46,848 nt of DNA from an uncultured Colwellia sp. (GCA_913063325.1 CAJXYE010000034.1:1-46848), one strand, 5' to 3'. Shown: positions 7,769-17,048, counted from the first letter of the stretch. Notes: generated by a model from the letters alone, not told the origin. Program-made: numbers and translations.

Positions 7769-8305
7769 TCACTCTATAGTCGCCATTAATCGGTTATAAC
7801 TGGCGAGTATCTCTTGACGAGCGTCGTTAATATCTCCCCAACCAGCTACTTTTACCCACTTATTCGGCTCAAGTTCTTTGTAACGTTCAAAGAACTGGCT
7901 AATTTGTGCTTTTAATAAATCCGATAAATGCTCGACATCGTGAATATGGTCATATTCACTGGTTAAGCTAGCATGGGGTACGGCAATAATTTTAGCATCT
8001 TCACCGGATTCATCGGTCATCTTCAATACCGCAACCGGACGGCAACGGATGACGCTGCCGGGTTGCAGTGGCTGTGGTGTTGGCACTAACACATCAATCG
8101 CATCGCCATCTAAAGAAAGCGTGTCATTAATATAGCCGTAGTTACAGGGATAAAACATCGGTGCTGTCATAAATCGATCAACGAATAATACGCCGCTGTC
8201 TTTGTCAACTTCGTATTTTATCGGCGTTGCATTAGCAGAAATTTCAATCACTACATAAATATCATCGGGTAGCTTGATGCCTGCAGGTACGGAATTTAGA
8301 CTCAT
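7769..8305 (-). CDS. ppa: inorganic pyrophosphatase (family I)
   Basis: Soluble cytosolic pyrophosphatase that hydrolyses pyrophosphate to two phosphates and so drives biosynthetic reactions. At 178 residues it matches the hexameric bacterial enzyme. Family features in order are [35 protein letters not shown], and the signature metal-binding [12 protein letters not shown] near residues 66-77, then [10 protein letters not shown] near the C-terminus. It stands alone on the minus strand, tail to tail with the stomatin gene. Confidence 0.96.
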   Translation of the reverse strand: MSLNSVPAGIKLPDDIYVVIEISANATPIKYEVDKDSGVLFVDRFMTAPMFYPCNYGYINDTLSLDGDAIDVLVPTPQPLQPGSVIRCRPVAVLKMTDESGEDAKIIAVPHASLTSEYDHIHDVEHLSDLLKAQISQFFERYKELEPNKWVKVAGWGDINDARQEILASYNRLMATIE

Positions 8306-8468
8306 CGGTTCGTCTACCAGTCAATGGAAAGAGTAATATAAGTATAGTGGTTTTCTACTGCTTGAAACTTTGCAGCAAAATCTATTGTTGAAATAATAAA
8401 CTACAATTGAATGAGTCGGGTCAATATGCGCGGCAAAAGCCTAACAAGAACGAACTAAGGAGAATTTT

Positions 8469-8786
8469 ATGGCGACAAATATCTCTAAACAATACTTAAC
8501 TATTCAACAACAATATCCAAATTTTATTAATGCCGTTGAAACATTAGGAAAAACTGTCAAGCAAGCTGGGCCATTAGATGATAAAACAGCGCAACTTATT
8601 CAGCTAGCAGCTGCGGCATCAATTCGTTCGGAAGGAGCGGTACACAGTCATACTAAAAGAGCACTCAATGCTGGCGCGCAAACCGAAGAGATTTATCATA
8701 GCCTTATTTTACTAACTAGCACGATTGGTTTTCCTAATGTTATGGCGGCATTAAGCTGGGCAAGTGACATTATTAACAATGATTGA
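8469..8786 (+). CDS. carboxymuconolactone decarboxylase (CMD) family protein lacking the AhpD cysteines
   Basis: A 105-residue all-helical protein of the CMD/AhpD superfamily, recognisable from LDDKTAQLIQLAAAASI, the central SEGAVHSHTKRALNAG and the following TEEIYHSLILL. In AhpD-type peroxidase partners the centre reads E-x-x-C-x-x-C-x-x-x-H. Here both cysteine positions are occupied by other residues, and the protein has no cysteine at all, so a thiol redox role is unlikely. AAGGAG is well placed before the ATG. Its substrate is unknown. Downstream lies a decayed membrane-protein gene. Confidence 0.82.
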   Translation: MATNISKQYLTIQQQYPNFINAVETLGKTVKQAGPLDDKTAQLIQLAAAASIRSEGAVHSHTKRALNAGAQTEEIYHSLILLTSTIGFPNVMAALSWASDIINND

Positions 8787-8824
8787 TATACCCTAGTGGT
8801 AAATAGTAAAAAGAGTCATGATTT

Positions 8825-9251
8825 ATGTTAAAACAAAAGCTAATCTTTTCTGGTAAAAATAACACCTGAGCGGTATTAATTGCTGCTTCCCTCATCATCA
8901 CATTTAAAGTATTGCGTATTTATCTTTATTTTTTGCCAAGTACTAATTTGGATATTGGCTCATTTAACATTCATCACCTGTTTGTTGGGATTCTATTAAT
9001 CATTGTGGCGGGTCTACCATTAATTTTATTTAGTGGCCTTAGTCGACTGTTTAAGTTTTCCTCAATTGCTTTTGGTAGTGGTTTAAGTTTGATTTTGGAT
9101 GAATGGCTTTATCTGATTGTCACTGATGGCAGTGTTACCGGTATATTTTTGGGGCGCTATGTTAATGATCGCAATGACAGTGATATATATCATCATCTTA
9201 TCTTGCTGTGGCAGTAAAATAATAGCCAAGTATTCAGCTAAAAAGCACTAA
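8825..9251 (+). pseudogene. decayed multi-span membrane protein gene (nonsense plus frameshift)
   Basis: From ATG 8825 the reading is MLKQKLIFSGKNNT, then TGA at 8867-8869, then in the same frame AVLIAASLIITFKVLRIYLY and further hydrophobic segments up to GSVTGIFLG near 9150. From there the frame becomes hydrophilic and ends at 9217, while the +1 frame continues with a convincing membrane helix (MLMIAMTVIYIIILSCC) to a stop at 9249-9251. The simplest reading is one gene with four membrane segments that has gained a nonsense codon (for example TGG to TGA) and a one-base frameshift. An intact shorter protein could start at TTG 8912 but would lack the first helix. The family is unknown to me. 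Confidence 0.55.
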
Positions 9252-9470
9252 CTTTTTCAGGAATGGCTAGCTATCTTCTGCCAATATTTTAACTCATTCA
9301 CTAGCGCTATATCAGTTAATTCACGCCTTGGCTATTGAGGTTAAAATCATCACATTACATTTGTTTACTATTTAACCACTATGGGCTAGTTTTAAGTATA
9401 TACAGCAGCTTAGTTAAAGAACTTAAGCTGAGAAAATCATGATAATAGTTACATATAAGGTAGGTATGTT

Positions 9471-10103
9471 ATGGAATTCATCGATATGGTAAATATGTTG
9501 ACACGTTGGGGTCATTTGCTTTTCGGCATGACTTGGATTGGCTTGTTATATTATTTCAATTTTATTCAAGGTGATTATTTTAAGTCAGCAACACCAGAAG
9601 GCTTAGCTGATGGTAAAGCCAAATTAGCACCTGCAGCACTTTGGTGGTTTCGTTGGGGGGCAATGTTTACCTTTTTAACTGGGTTGGTGCTGTTAGTAAG
9701 CGTTCACCACATGAAGGTTATGAATGATTATATTATCGTCGGCGCGACGTTGGGCACCTTGATGTTCTTAAATGTTTGGTTAATTATTTGGCCAAATCAA
9801 AAAATAGCCCTTGGCATGGTTGAAGGAGATGGCGCTGCCGCGGGCGCTAAAGCACTATTAGCCTCACGAACAAATACTTTGTTTTCTGCCCCTATGGCAT
9901 TTTTTATGTTGGCTGGACCTCATTATGCTGGTTATGGCATGGGAACTGGTTCCACAGCTATGTGGGCGGCGTTAGCAATCGTTGCGGTATTAGAAACTAA
10001 TGCCTTGATTGGTAAACAAGGGCCAATGACGACAGTTCGTGGTGTGATCATAAGTAGTTTAGTCTTAACGGCGATAATTGTCGGCATGCTGGTATTGATG
10101 TAG
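9471..10103 (+). CDS. PuuD-type (urate hydroxylase N-terminal domain) membrane protein
   Basis: A 210-residue inner-membrane protein with about six helices. It resembles the membrane domain of the bacterial urate hydroxylase PuuD: MLTRWGHLLFGMTWIGLLYY at the start, FRWGAMFTFLTGLVLL, then FLNVWLIIWPNQKIALGM. True PuuD has a C-terminal cytochrome c domain; this protein ends after the membrane part and has no CxxCH. Histidines in the first helix and in HH near residue 80 could bind haem. Stand-alone proteins of this kind are common in marine bacteria and have been mislabelled as NusG antitermination proteins. No purine-degradation genes are nearby, so activity on urate is uncertain. Confidence 0.7.
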   Translation: MEFIDMVNMLTRWGHLLFGMTWIGLLYYFNFIQGDYFKSATPEGLADGKAKLAPAALWWFRWGAMFTFLTGLVLLVSVHHMKVMNDYIIVGATLGTLMFLNVWLIIWPNQKIALGMVEGDGAAAGAKALLASRTNTLFSAPMAFFMLAGPHYAGYGMGTGSTAMWAALAIVAVLETNALIGKQGPMTTVRGVIISSLVLTAIIVGMLVLM

Positions 10104-10161
10104 CAGTTGCTCTGGGCTATTTTCTGAAGCGTAAGATGAAAAATATAATAAGCATGTAATG

Positions 10162-10187
10162 AGCTGACTTATATGATCAACTCACTT
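10162..10187 (+). repeat. copy of the RNase P RNA 3' tail
   Basis: AGCTGACTTATATGATCAAC then TCACTTA closely matches the end of rnpB at 136-159 (GGCTTATGTGGTCAACTCAC then TTA) and a third copy near 19604. As in rnpB, a terminator hairpin with the same GCAA loop follows ten or so bases later. It lies between the PuuD-type gene and the end of the mrp operon, in the same orientation as rnpB. Confidence 0.6.
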
Positions 10188-10196
10188 ATTCCAAAG

Positions 10197-10228
10197 AAAA
10201 GCCTCTACAGCAATGTAGGGGCTTTTTT
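10197..10228. terminator. terminator between the PuuD-type gene and the mrp operon
   Basis: Stem AAAAGCCTCTACA / TGTAGGGGCTTTT with loop GCAA and T-runs on both sides. It can end transcription of the plus-strand PuuD-type gene and, in reverse, of the minus-strand mrp operon. Stem and loop strongly resemble the rnpB terminator. Confidence 0.88.
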
Positions 10229-10277
10229 GCGTGAGTTCCTAAGTTGATTGTTGTAGAGAATCTTTAATGAGTGCTCT

Positions 10278-11978
10278 TTATTTAATAAAGCTAAGCAATA
10301 AATAAGTAGCTAGTACAACAGCAACCCACATAACCATACTGCCAGAAGGGTAGTTACGTGACAGTAGAATACTCAGTCGGTCATTCTTGCCAGAAAAATA
10401 ACTTAGGTAGATATTAAGTCTTACCTTCAAAGCATCACGTAATGCGCGGTCTGCTTGCCAAATAACGCTAAAAATGTGTTGCAACGCATTTGGCATAGCA
10501 CGGCGATAAATCCAATCAAAATCTAAATTAGTTGAACGTAATTCAGGTGGGTACATCCCTTTAAGATTAAGCCAAACAAAGGCCAACGCTGAGAAGAATA
10601 GTAACTGAGTTTGTGCCAGAACATGGGTTGCATCATATGGATTGTAGCCAGTGTCATAAGGCAATAATGAATATAGAGCTTGTGGATAAATACCAATGGC
10701 AATACAAAGTGCAGCAGATATAGACATGGCTAAAAGCATATTATTAGGAGGATCATTTGCTTTTAAACCAGAATCATGAGCAAAAAAGGCAAAATATGGG
10801 ATCTTTATGCCTGCATGATGGAATACACCCGCAGAAGCAAACAATAACATCAACCAGATCCAGTCATATCCTTCTTCAAGCGCAGCTGACATCACCATTG
10901 ATTTACTAACAAAACCACTAAAAAGAGGGAAGGCGGAAATAGAGGCAGCACCAACAATACAAAGTATAGTGGTTTTAGGCATGGTTTTATATAATCCACC
11001 AAGATCAGAGCCGTTTATCCGGCCGGTCATCTGTAATACCGCGCCCATAGACATAAATAACAAGCCTTTAAAAATTACATCGTTAAAGGCATGAGATACT
11101 GCTCCGTTAATAGCAAGTGCGGTTCCAATGCCGATTCCTACAACCATAAAGCCTACTTGGTTGATTAGGCTATAGGCCAATACGCGGCGTAAATCGTTTT
11201 CAATTACTGCAAAAAATATAGGAAAGCACGTCATGGCCGCGCCAATATAGATCAATATTTCAGCACCTGGGTAGGCACGAGCCAACGCATAAACGGCAAC
11301 TTTGGTGGTAAAAGCACTAAGAAAAACGGTGCCAGTGACTGTCGCCTCTGGGTAAGCATCTGTTAACCAATTATGAGCGATAGGGAAGGCACACTTAATA
11401 CCAAAAGCAATAAGAATAAGCCAACCAGCGATACTATCTAAACCGATGTAACCAAATTCTAAGGTGTTGTTTTCAATGGCATAAAAAATAGTACCGACAA
11501 GAAGAATGACACCTGATAACACCTGGATAATAAGATAGCGCATGCCCGCATCATAGGAACGTTGTGTTCTACGCGCCCAAATAAGAAATACCGACGTAAA
11601 TGCTAGCAATTCCCAGAAGACAAATAATGTTAGCAAGTCACCGGCAAAAACAGCACCTAACGCACTACCGGCATAAAGCATTGCGGATACTTGTTGCATA
11701 GTATCGCGAAGATGTAATGAATAAATAATGCCAATTAACGCGGCAATATGAAAAACATAGCCAAACATTATGCTTAGTTTATCAACCCGATAAGGCGTTA
11801 ATTGGTATTCAAGAAAAGTAAATTGTAAATGGATTCCTTCAGGGACCATGACTAAGTGCATGGCACTGACAATAGGGATAGCTATCATTATTGCACTTCG
11901 CAGCATGCCGCGAGTGAATAATAGTATTAATGCGCCAATAAAAAAGGGTACAAAGGGTGGTAGTTCAATCATCCACAT
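10278..11978 (-). CDS. Mrp/Mbh-type antiporter, third NuoL/M/N-like subunit
   Basis: A 566-residue membrane protein of the proton-translocating NuoL/M/N (MrpA/MrpD) family, with about 14 helices. The key helix-5 glutamate is in LLTLFVFWELLAFTSVFL. The buried lysines are probably those of GIKCAFPIAHNWLTDAYPEA and AFTTKVAVYALARAYPG. It has an unusually long C-terminal part (about 460-566) with amphipathic stretches before a last helix. It is the final gene of the operon and overlaps the preceding small gene by 14 bases. Mrp systems normally have two such subunits, one large (MrpA) and one MrpD; here three separate single-domain copies are encoded. Confidence 0.88.
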   Translation of the reverse strand: MWMIELPPFVPFFIGALILLFTRGMLRSAIMIAIPIVSAMHLVMVPEGIHLQFTFLEYQLTPYRVDKLSIMFGYVFHIAALIGIIYSLHLRDTMQQVSAMLYAGSALGAVFAGDLLTLFVFWELLAFTSVFLIWARRTQRSYDAGMRYLIIQVLSGVILLVGTIFYAIENNTLEFGYIGLDSIAGWLILIAFGIKCAFPIAHNWLTDAYPEATVTGTVFLSAFTTKVAVYALARAYPGAEILIYIGAAMTCFPIFFAVIENDLRRVLAYSLINQVGFMVVGIGIGTALAINGAVSHAFNDVIFKGLLFMSMGAVLQMTGRINGSDLGGLYKTMPKTTILCIVGAASISAFPLFSGFVSKSMVMSAALEEGYDWIWLMLLFASAGVFHHAGIKIPYFAFFAHDSGLKANDPPNNMLLAMSISAALCIAIGIYPQALYSLLPYDTGYNPYDATHVLAQTQLLFFSALAFVWLNLKGMYPPELRSTNLDFDWIYRRAMPNALQHIFSVIWQADRALRDALKVRLNIYLSYFSGKNDRLSILLSRNYPSGSMVMWVAVVLATYLLLSFIK

Positions 11979-12306
11979 GATGTTCTCCTTTTTTGTTTAA
12001 CATGTCGTTATTTAAAGTATTGTTATTTAAAGAGTCATCATCTACATCTGTTTCGGTGGGATTGTCATAATAATCCTCGGAACGCATCAAGAACGTTCTC
12101 ATCCATGTTGCAACAATTACCAGTACCACACAGCCAATAAAGCCATATATAGGGTAAAAGAACCATAATTTTTCCCACTCGTGCATGGTATGGCGATGAA
12201 TAACTAAATCTAAAACGACTAATATTGCGCAGCAGGCGTAAAGAATATGTAATAGTCGCTTGATGTTATCAGGGTTATCAAACAGGTATTTTTTATCGTT
12301 TTTCAT
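11965..12306 (-). CDS. small two-span membrane protein of the mrp operon
   Basis: A 113-residue protein with two membrane helices: ILYACCAILVVLDLVIH (about 22-38) and WFFYPIYGFIGCVVLVIVAT (about 48-67). An acidic, asparagine-rich C-terminal tail follows. I know no named family. Its place between two antiporter-like subunits, with three bases to the gene before and a 14-base overlap with the gene after, says it is translated with the complex and is probably an accessory subunit. The tail contains short repeats (SLNNNTLNNDMLN). Confidence 0.75.
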   Translation of the reverse strand: MKNDKKYLFDNPDNIKRLLHILYACCAILVVLDLVIHRHTMHEWEKLWFFYPIYGFIGCVVLVIVATWMRTFLMRSEDYYDNPTETDVDDDSLNNNTLNNDMLNKKGEHHVDD

Positions 12307-12309
12307 GAA

Positions 12310-13833
12310 TTATCCTCTACCGGTCAATATTGCTGAAGCCAAATCAAATAATGGCTGAGGGTAAATAAATAACGTTAAGCAACCTAACGTGGTGACAACA
12401 ATGGCAATTAATGAAGGCAAAGGAGCCTCTTTTATCTCAAAGCTAGGCAGCCTCTCTTTTGTGATGTTAGTCGTGTTATTCGATTTATCAGAGGTTTTGA
12501 AAGAAGTGAGGTTAGGGAAAAAGGCATGAAAAGCAATAGGTAATAAATAAGCAATATTGAGTAAAGTGCTCAACATTAAAATAACCATCAGTACAAACTG
12601 TTCAGTTTCTATTGTGCCCATCATTAAATACCATTTGCTCCATGTGCCCCCTGTTGGAGGAACCCCAATAATACTAAGGCTCGCAATAAAAAATGCGATC
12701 ATAGTCACTGGCATTTGACGACCAATACCACGCATTTCACTAATTTTTGATTTATGTAAGGTCACTAAAATGGCACCTGCACAAAAGAACAGCGTTATTT
12801 TACCAAAAGCATGCATAGCGATATGCATAGAGCTACCAATAACGCCTGAAGATGTTGCTAGTAAGGCCCCTATAGTTATGTAACCCAATTGACTCACAGT
12901 TGAGTAGGCCAACCTTGCTTTCAAATTGTCTTGTCGCATAGCAATAAGAGAAGCAAGCAACACAGAAGCCCCGGCTAGATACAGCAAAAATTGCGTCGAG
13001 GGTAATTCGGCTAATAAATCTAAGCCAAAAATAAAGATACAGACTTTTAATACCGTAAACACACCAGCCTTTACTACGGCAACGGCATGTAAAAGTGAAC
13101 TCACTGGGGTAGGTGCAACCATAGCGGCAGGTAACCACCGATGAAAAGGCATGATAGCGGCTTTACCAATACCAAAAATAAACAATACCAATAAGATGCT
13201 AGCAATGACTTTATCTACATCATCAGCAAATATACCACCGAGTGTAAAGTCTAAAGTTCCTGCAACAAGCCAGGTGCTGACAATCGCGAGTAGGAAGAAA
13301 ACGATTGATGTAGAAAGCAAAATACCAAGATAGATCCGGCCTCCTTTTTTTGCTTTTTCAGTACCTGCGTGTGTCACTAGAGGGTAAGTAGAGAGTGTTA
13401 GTACTTCATAAAAGATAAACAAAGTAAAAAGATTTGCTGAAAAAGCAAGACCCATCACCGCGCCAATAGCAACGGCGAAACATACATAAAAACGCGTTTG
13501 ATTCTTTTCTTGGTGGCTGCGCATATAACCAATGGCATAAATAGTAGTTACCAACCAAAGGAAGCTCGCTACTAACGCGAACAACATGCCAAGTGGTTCA
13601 ATATCAAAACTAATCGTTAAACCGGGTAAAAGCTCCCACCAATAAACACTGATGGACTCTCCAGCAGATAAACCTTGATATAAACTAACCACTAAAAAAA
13701 TTAAGGCTAAACACGTTGCAATTGTTACCCCTTCTCGAATGTTTGGATGGCGCCCAGATGCCACAATAGCTAATGTTGCTAAGAGTGGCATAATAATACA
13801 CAGTTGCAGCATCAGTTCTAATGAAAGGTTCAT
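12310..13833 (-). CDS. Mrp/Mbh-type antiporter, second MrpD-like subunit
   Basis: A 507-residue NuoM/NuoN-like membrane protein. Signature features are the helix-5 glutamate in NLFTLFIFYEVLTLSTYPLV, the lysine in GIGKAAIMPFHRWLPAAMVA followed by PTPVSSLLHAVAVVKAGVF, and the late block STVSQLGYITIGALLA. These are the proton-channel elements of the family. It overlaps the preceding mrpD by four bases (ATGA), a translationally coupled arrangement. A second MrpD-like subunit directly after mrpD is characteristic of Mbh-like Mrp operons rather than the classical seven-gene mrpABCDEFG. Confidence 0.9.
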   Translation of the reverse strand: MNLSLELMLQLCIIMPLLATLAIVASGRHPNIREGVTIATCLALIFLVVSLYQGLSAGESISVYWWELLPGLTISFDIEPLGMLFALVASFLWLVTTIYAIGYMRSHQEKNQTRFYVCFAVAIGAVMGLAFSANLFTLFIFYEVLTLSTYPLVTHAGTEKAKKGGRIYLGILLSTSIVFFLLAIVSTWLVAGTLDFTLGGIFADDVDKVIASILLVLFIFGIGKAAIMPFHRWLPAAMVAPTPVSSLLHAVAVVKAGVFTVLKVCIFIFGLDLLAELPSTQFLLYLAGASVLLASLIAMRQDNLKARLAYSTVSQLGYITIGALLATSSGVIGSSMHIAMHAFGKITLFFCAGAILVTLHKSKISEMRGIGRQMPVTMIAFFIASLSIIGVPPTGGTWSKWYLMMGTIETEQFVLMVILMLSTLLNIAYLLPIAFHAFFPNLTSFKTSDKSNNTTNITKERLPSFEIKEAPLPSLIAIVVTTLGCLTLFIYPQPLFDLASAILTGRG

Positions 13834-15308
13834 GGTGATACTCCAAACAAGCTCTGAGCGGCGGCTTCTGCTACCTGCACACTAAGGCGAGTATCTATGC
13901 CAAAATAAATATTGGCGATGACAAGTGTCCATATAGGGATAAGAAAACTCATCGGTGCTTCTTTAACCTCTACATTTTGCTCTAATGGCTCTTTGAAATA
14001 AGCAACTTCTATTACTCTCCAAACATAAACAACCGCTAACATTGACCCTAGAAGAATTAGTACAGCAATAGGCCACCATCCTTGTTCAACTAAGGCTGTG
14101 AGTAAATACCATTTACTGACAAAACCAACAGTTAAAGGAACACCAATTAAACTTAATCCGCCAATAACAATTGCTGCCATCGTCAATGGCATCTGGCGTC
14201 CTAAACCGCGAAAATTCTTGAGTTCAACATTGCCGACTCTATACACAACCGCAGCTAAGGCTAAAAATATTGCACCTTTCATTAACGCGTGATTGAACAT
14301 GTGCAATAACGTTGCGGTTAACCCTGTTACTGTACTTAAACTAAATCCTACAATCATATAACCAATTTGAGCGATGCTTGAATAGGCAAAAAGATGCTTA
14401 ACATTGCTTTGATAAATTGCCGTTGTTGAAGCGACAAAAATACCGAACAGCCCAAGTGCCATAAACAATGTTTGTAATGGAATCGTCGTGAAAGAAAATG
14501 AGAGGCCAAACACTGAAAAAGTAAATCTAATCAATAAATAAACCGCTACTTTGGTTGCGGTGGCAGCAAAAAAGGCAGTTACGATAGAAGGGGCGTAGGC
14601 ATAAGCATTAGGTAGCCACAAGTGCAGTGGAAACATTGCCAACTTTAAACACACACCAACAATAACAAAAACAAAGGAAACAAATACGGTACGAGTTTGT
14701 GCTACTTCAGGTAAACGTTGTGACAAGTCCTCCATATTTAACGTACCTGTCATTTGATACATCAAACCAATGCCAATCAAAATAAATGTGGCACCTATGG
14801 TTCCCATGATCAAATATTGGTACGAAGCCCAAAGCGCTTGTCTCTTGTTGCCCATCGCTATTAACGCATAAGCAGATAAGGATGAAATTTCTAAAAAGAC
14901 AAAAACATTAAAGGCATCACCAGTTGCTACAATGCCCAACATACCGGTAAGGGAAAGTAGATATAAAACGTAAAAATAAACGTGTTTATCTTTTGGTATT
15001 TCTTTTTCAATACTGGTCTGGGCAGCAAATAAAACCACCGTACTTATGCCTGAAATAATTAACAGTAAAAAGGCATTGAGATTATCAATTCGATATTCGA
15101 TGCCCCATGGCGCTTGCCAACCACCTAGTTCGTAACTAATTACACCAGAGGTCATCACTTGTTGTAATAACAAAATGCTTATCGAGAATGCCAAACCACT
15201 AGCAAGGAGAGAAAATAGCCATACCAATTTAGAACGGTTTAACAGTAAACAAATCGGTGCTGCCAATAACGGTATGATAACTTGCAAAATAGGGAGGTGT
15301 GCAATCAC
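13830..15308 (-). CDS. mrpD: Na+/H+ antiporter subunit MrpD
   Basis: A 492-residue inner-membrane subunit with about 14 helices. The helix-5 glutamate is in AFNVFVFLEISSLSAYALIA; the helix-7 lysine region reads CLKLAMFPLHLWLPNAYAYA, followed by PSIVTAFFAATATKVAVYLL; YSSIAQIGYMIVGFS follows later. It sits directly after mrpC with a four-base overlap, the usual order. It would form part of the proton path of the antiporter that exports sodium in exchange for protons. Confidence 0.93.
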   Translation of the reverse strand: MIAHLPILQVIIPLLAAPICLLLNRSKLVWLFSLLASGLAFSISILLLQQVMTSGVISYELGGWQAPWGIEYRIDNLNAFLLLIISGISTVVLFAAQTSIEKEIPKDKHVYFYVLYLLSLTGMLGIVATGDAFNVFVFLEISSLSAYALIAMGNKRQALWASYQYLIMGTIGATFILIGIGLMYQMTGTLNMEDLSQRLPEVAQTRTVFVSFVFVIVGVCLKLAMFPLHLWLPNAYAYAPSIVTAFFAATATKVAVYLLIRFTFSVFGLSFSFTTIPLQTLFMALGLFGIFVASTTAIYQSNVKHLFAYSSIAQIGYMIVGFSLSTVTGLTATLLHMFNHALMKGAIFLALAAVVYRVGNVELKNFRGLGRQMPLTMAAIVIGGLSLIGVPLTVGFVSKWYLLTALVEQGWWPIAVLILLGSMLAVVYVWRVIEVAYFKEPLEQNVEVKEAPMSFLIPIWTLVIANIYFGIDTRLSVQVAEAAAQSLFGVSP

Positions 15309-15688
15309 GCGTTTTCCTCCGCTTTATTCGTAGACAGCTGTTCGTCATTGTCTTGTTGCTGAATTTCTTCTTCTTCAATTGAGTTATAGCTTTCTTTGAT
15401 ACGCACAACGAGTGACAAACCTAACGCTGTGGTGGCAATTCCAACAACAATCGCAGTCAGAATAAGAACATGAGGTAAAGGATTAGAGTATTGAGTGATG
15501 CCATCAGCTAAAATTGGCGCTGTGCCGCCATCAATTTTTGCCATACTAATATAAAATATAAATACCGATGTTTGAAAAATAGTTAAACCTATTAATTTTT
15601 TAATTAAGTTACCATGAGCAATCACAATGTAGAGCCCAATCATCATCAGTACTACCACAATCCAATCATTAAAAAGACCTATTAACAT
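15305..15688 (-). CDS. mrpC: Na+/H+ antiporter subunit MrpC (NuoK-like)
   Basis: A 127-residue protein with three helices in the NuoK/MnhC pattern: GLYIVIAHGNLIKKLIGLTI, then FQTSVFIFYI, and finally LPHVLILTAIVVGIATTALG with the conserved LTAIVVG. The C-terminal tail of about 30 residues is very acidic and glutamine-rich (EEEEIQQQDNDEQ), longer than in typical MrpC. It overlaps mrpD by four bases and the upstream MrpB fusion gene by seven. Confidence 0.94.
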   Translation of the reverse strand: MLIGLFNDWIVVVLMMIGLYIVIAHGNLIKKLIGLTIFQTSVFIFYISMAKIDGGTAPILADGITQYSNPLPHVLILTAIVVGIATTALGLSLVVRIKESYNSIEEEEIQQQDNDEQLSTNKAEENA

Positions 15689-16701
15689 GCAGATGACTCC
15701 TTATCTTGAGCTTGCTTCTTATGTTGTTGAAAGGCTCTACGGCCGGCGAAGTTGAAAAAGATAACGACCATCACTGAGGCAACCGTACAACCCACCCCCC
15801 ATTCAATTAATAAAATACCTAGATGTTGACCAGCAATAGGGTTGCTAGATAACACATTGTAATCAAGAAAGTTTCCGCCATTCATCAAGGATACAATACC
15901 AACACTGCCGTAGAGCAATACACCCAGTGCGGCAATGACTTGAACAAACGTTTGATTAATGACTTTGCGTGCGGTACTTAAACCAAATAGCATGGCATAT
16001 AGGATAATAGCGGAAGCAAAGATAACCCCTGCTTGAAAACCACCACCAGGGCCAAAATCCCCATGGAATTGAACATAAAGGGCAAACAAGAAAATAAAAG
16101 GAATGAGCATCTTAGCGACAATGCGAATAACAAGGTGTTGTTGATGCATGGAGTCATTGATTGAGTCAATTTCCTCATCATTCTTTTGAGAGCGAGCAAC
16201 GCAGAGCAGTGTTAGTACGCCTATACCTGCAGTAAAGATCACAACCACCTCACCAAAGGTGTCAAATGCTCTATAACTTGCTAGGACCGATGTGACAATA
16301 TTAGGTATTCCGATTTCCTCCATAGAATCGTTGATGTAACGCGGTGATGTGTGTTTGTGAATAGGGGCGTCCGCAGAGCCAAAGTATGGCATATCTAACG
16401 TGCCGTAGATAAGTAATCCACCGGTTAACATAACAACGAATAATGCTGATAGTGGCTTATGTCTAGTCGACTTTTCTTTGCGTCCAGTCATCGTGATAAC
16501 AACCAACATGAGTAAGGTTGATATACCAGCCCCTACAGCAGCTTCAGTAAAAGCAACATCGACAGCATCCATCGCAACAAAAAAACTTGCTGATAAAAGG
16601 CCATAAATACCCGTGAGCATAACGACGGCAAACAAATCTTTCATGCGAATTATCGCAATGGCGATAACAACCAATAAGCTTAATAGTACGATATCAATCA
16701 A
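15682..16701 (-). CDS. fused MbhD-MbhE-MrpB antiporter subunit
   Basis: A 339-residue protein that joins three modules usually seen as separate genes or as the C-terminal end of MrpA. Residues 1-75 are MbhD-like (helices with DAVDVAFTEAAVGAGISTLL). Residues 85-170 are MbhE-like (SVLASYRAFDTFGEVVVIFT). Residues 195-325 are MrpB/MnhB (YVQFHGDFGPGGGFQAGVIF). The antiporter-like N-terminal bulk of MrpA is missing here and is presumably replaced by the separate D-like subunits downstream. The start overlaps the end of mrpG by four bases. Confidence 0.88.
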   Translation of the reverse strand: MIDIVLLSLLVVIAIAIIRMKDLFAVVMLTGIYGLLSASFFVAMDAVDVAFTEAAVGAGISTLLMLVVITMTGRKEKSTRHKPLSALFVVMLTGGLLIYGTLDMPYFGSADAPIHKHTSPRYINDSMEEIGIPNIVTSVLASYRAFDTFGEVVVIFTAGIGVLTLLCVARSQKNDEEIDSINDSMHQQHLVIRIVAKMLIPFIFLFALYVQFHGDFGPGGGFQAGVIFASAIILYAMLFGLSTARKVINQTFVQVIAALGVLLYGSVGIVSLMNGGNFLDYNVLSSNPIAGQHLGILLIEWGVGCTVASVMVVIFFNFAGRRAFQQHKKQAQDKESSAC

Positions 16702-17048
16702 AGAATCGATGAGGTATTCTCCTTTTCTTTAGATTGCTCAAGGTTGTTTGAATCTTTAGGTCTTACACCATTATGAAAAGCAGCTTTAGCTAGCACATGG
16801 CTGGTTGTCGGCCCTATTAATAAGGTGAAAAGTAACACCATCACTAACTTGGCAAAAACTAAAAAATCGGTGCTAAGCATCATCAGTCCGACCAAAATCA
16901 TTCCCGCACCTAACGTATCGGTAACACCTACGGCATGCATACGTGTATAAAAGTCAGGAAAACGTAAGAGACCAATACCGCCTGAAATACAAAGGAAGCT
17001 GCCAACGAGTAAAAGGAAGCCACTACAAATCGTTATTATAATATCCAT
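16698..17048 (-). CDS. mrpG: Na+/H+ antiporter subunit MrpG
   Basis: A 116-residue subunit with three helices and the family hallmark GGIGLLRFPDFYTRMHAVGV followed by TDTLGAGMILVG, then KLVMVLLFTLLIGPTTSHVL. The C-terminus is a polar tail. It begins directly after the stop of mrpF, with no intervening base, and overlaps the next gene by four bases. Confidence 0.95.
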   Translation of the reverse strand: MDIIITICSGFLLLVGSFLCISGGIGLLRFPDFYTRMHAVGVTDTLGAGMILVGLMMLSTDFLVFAKLVMVLLFTLLIGPTTSHVLAKAAFHNGVRPKDSNNLEQSKEKENTSSIL

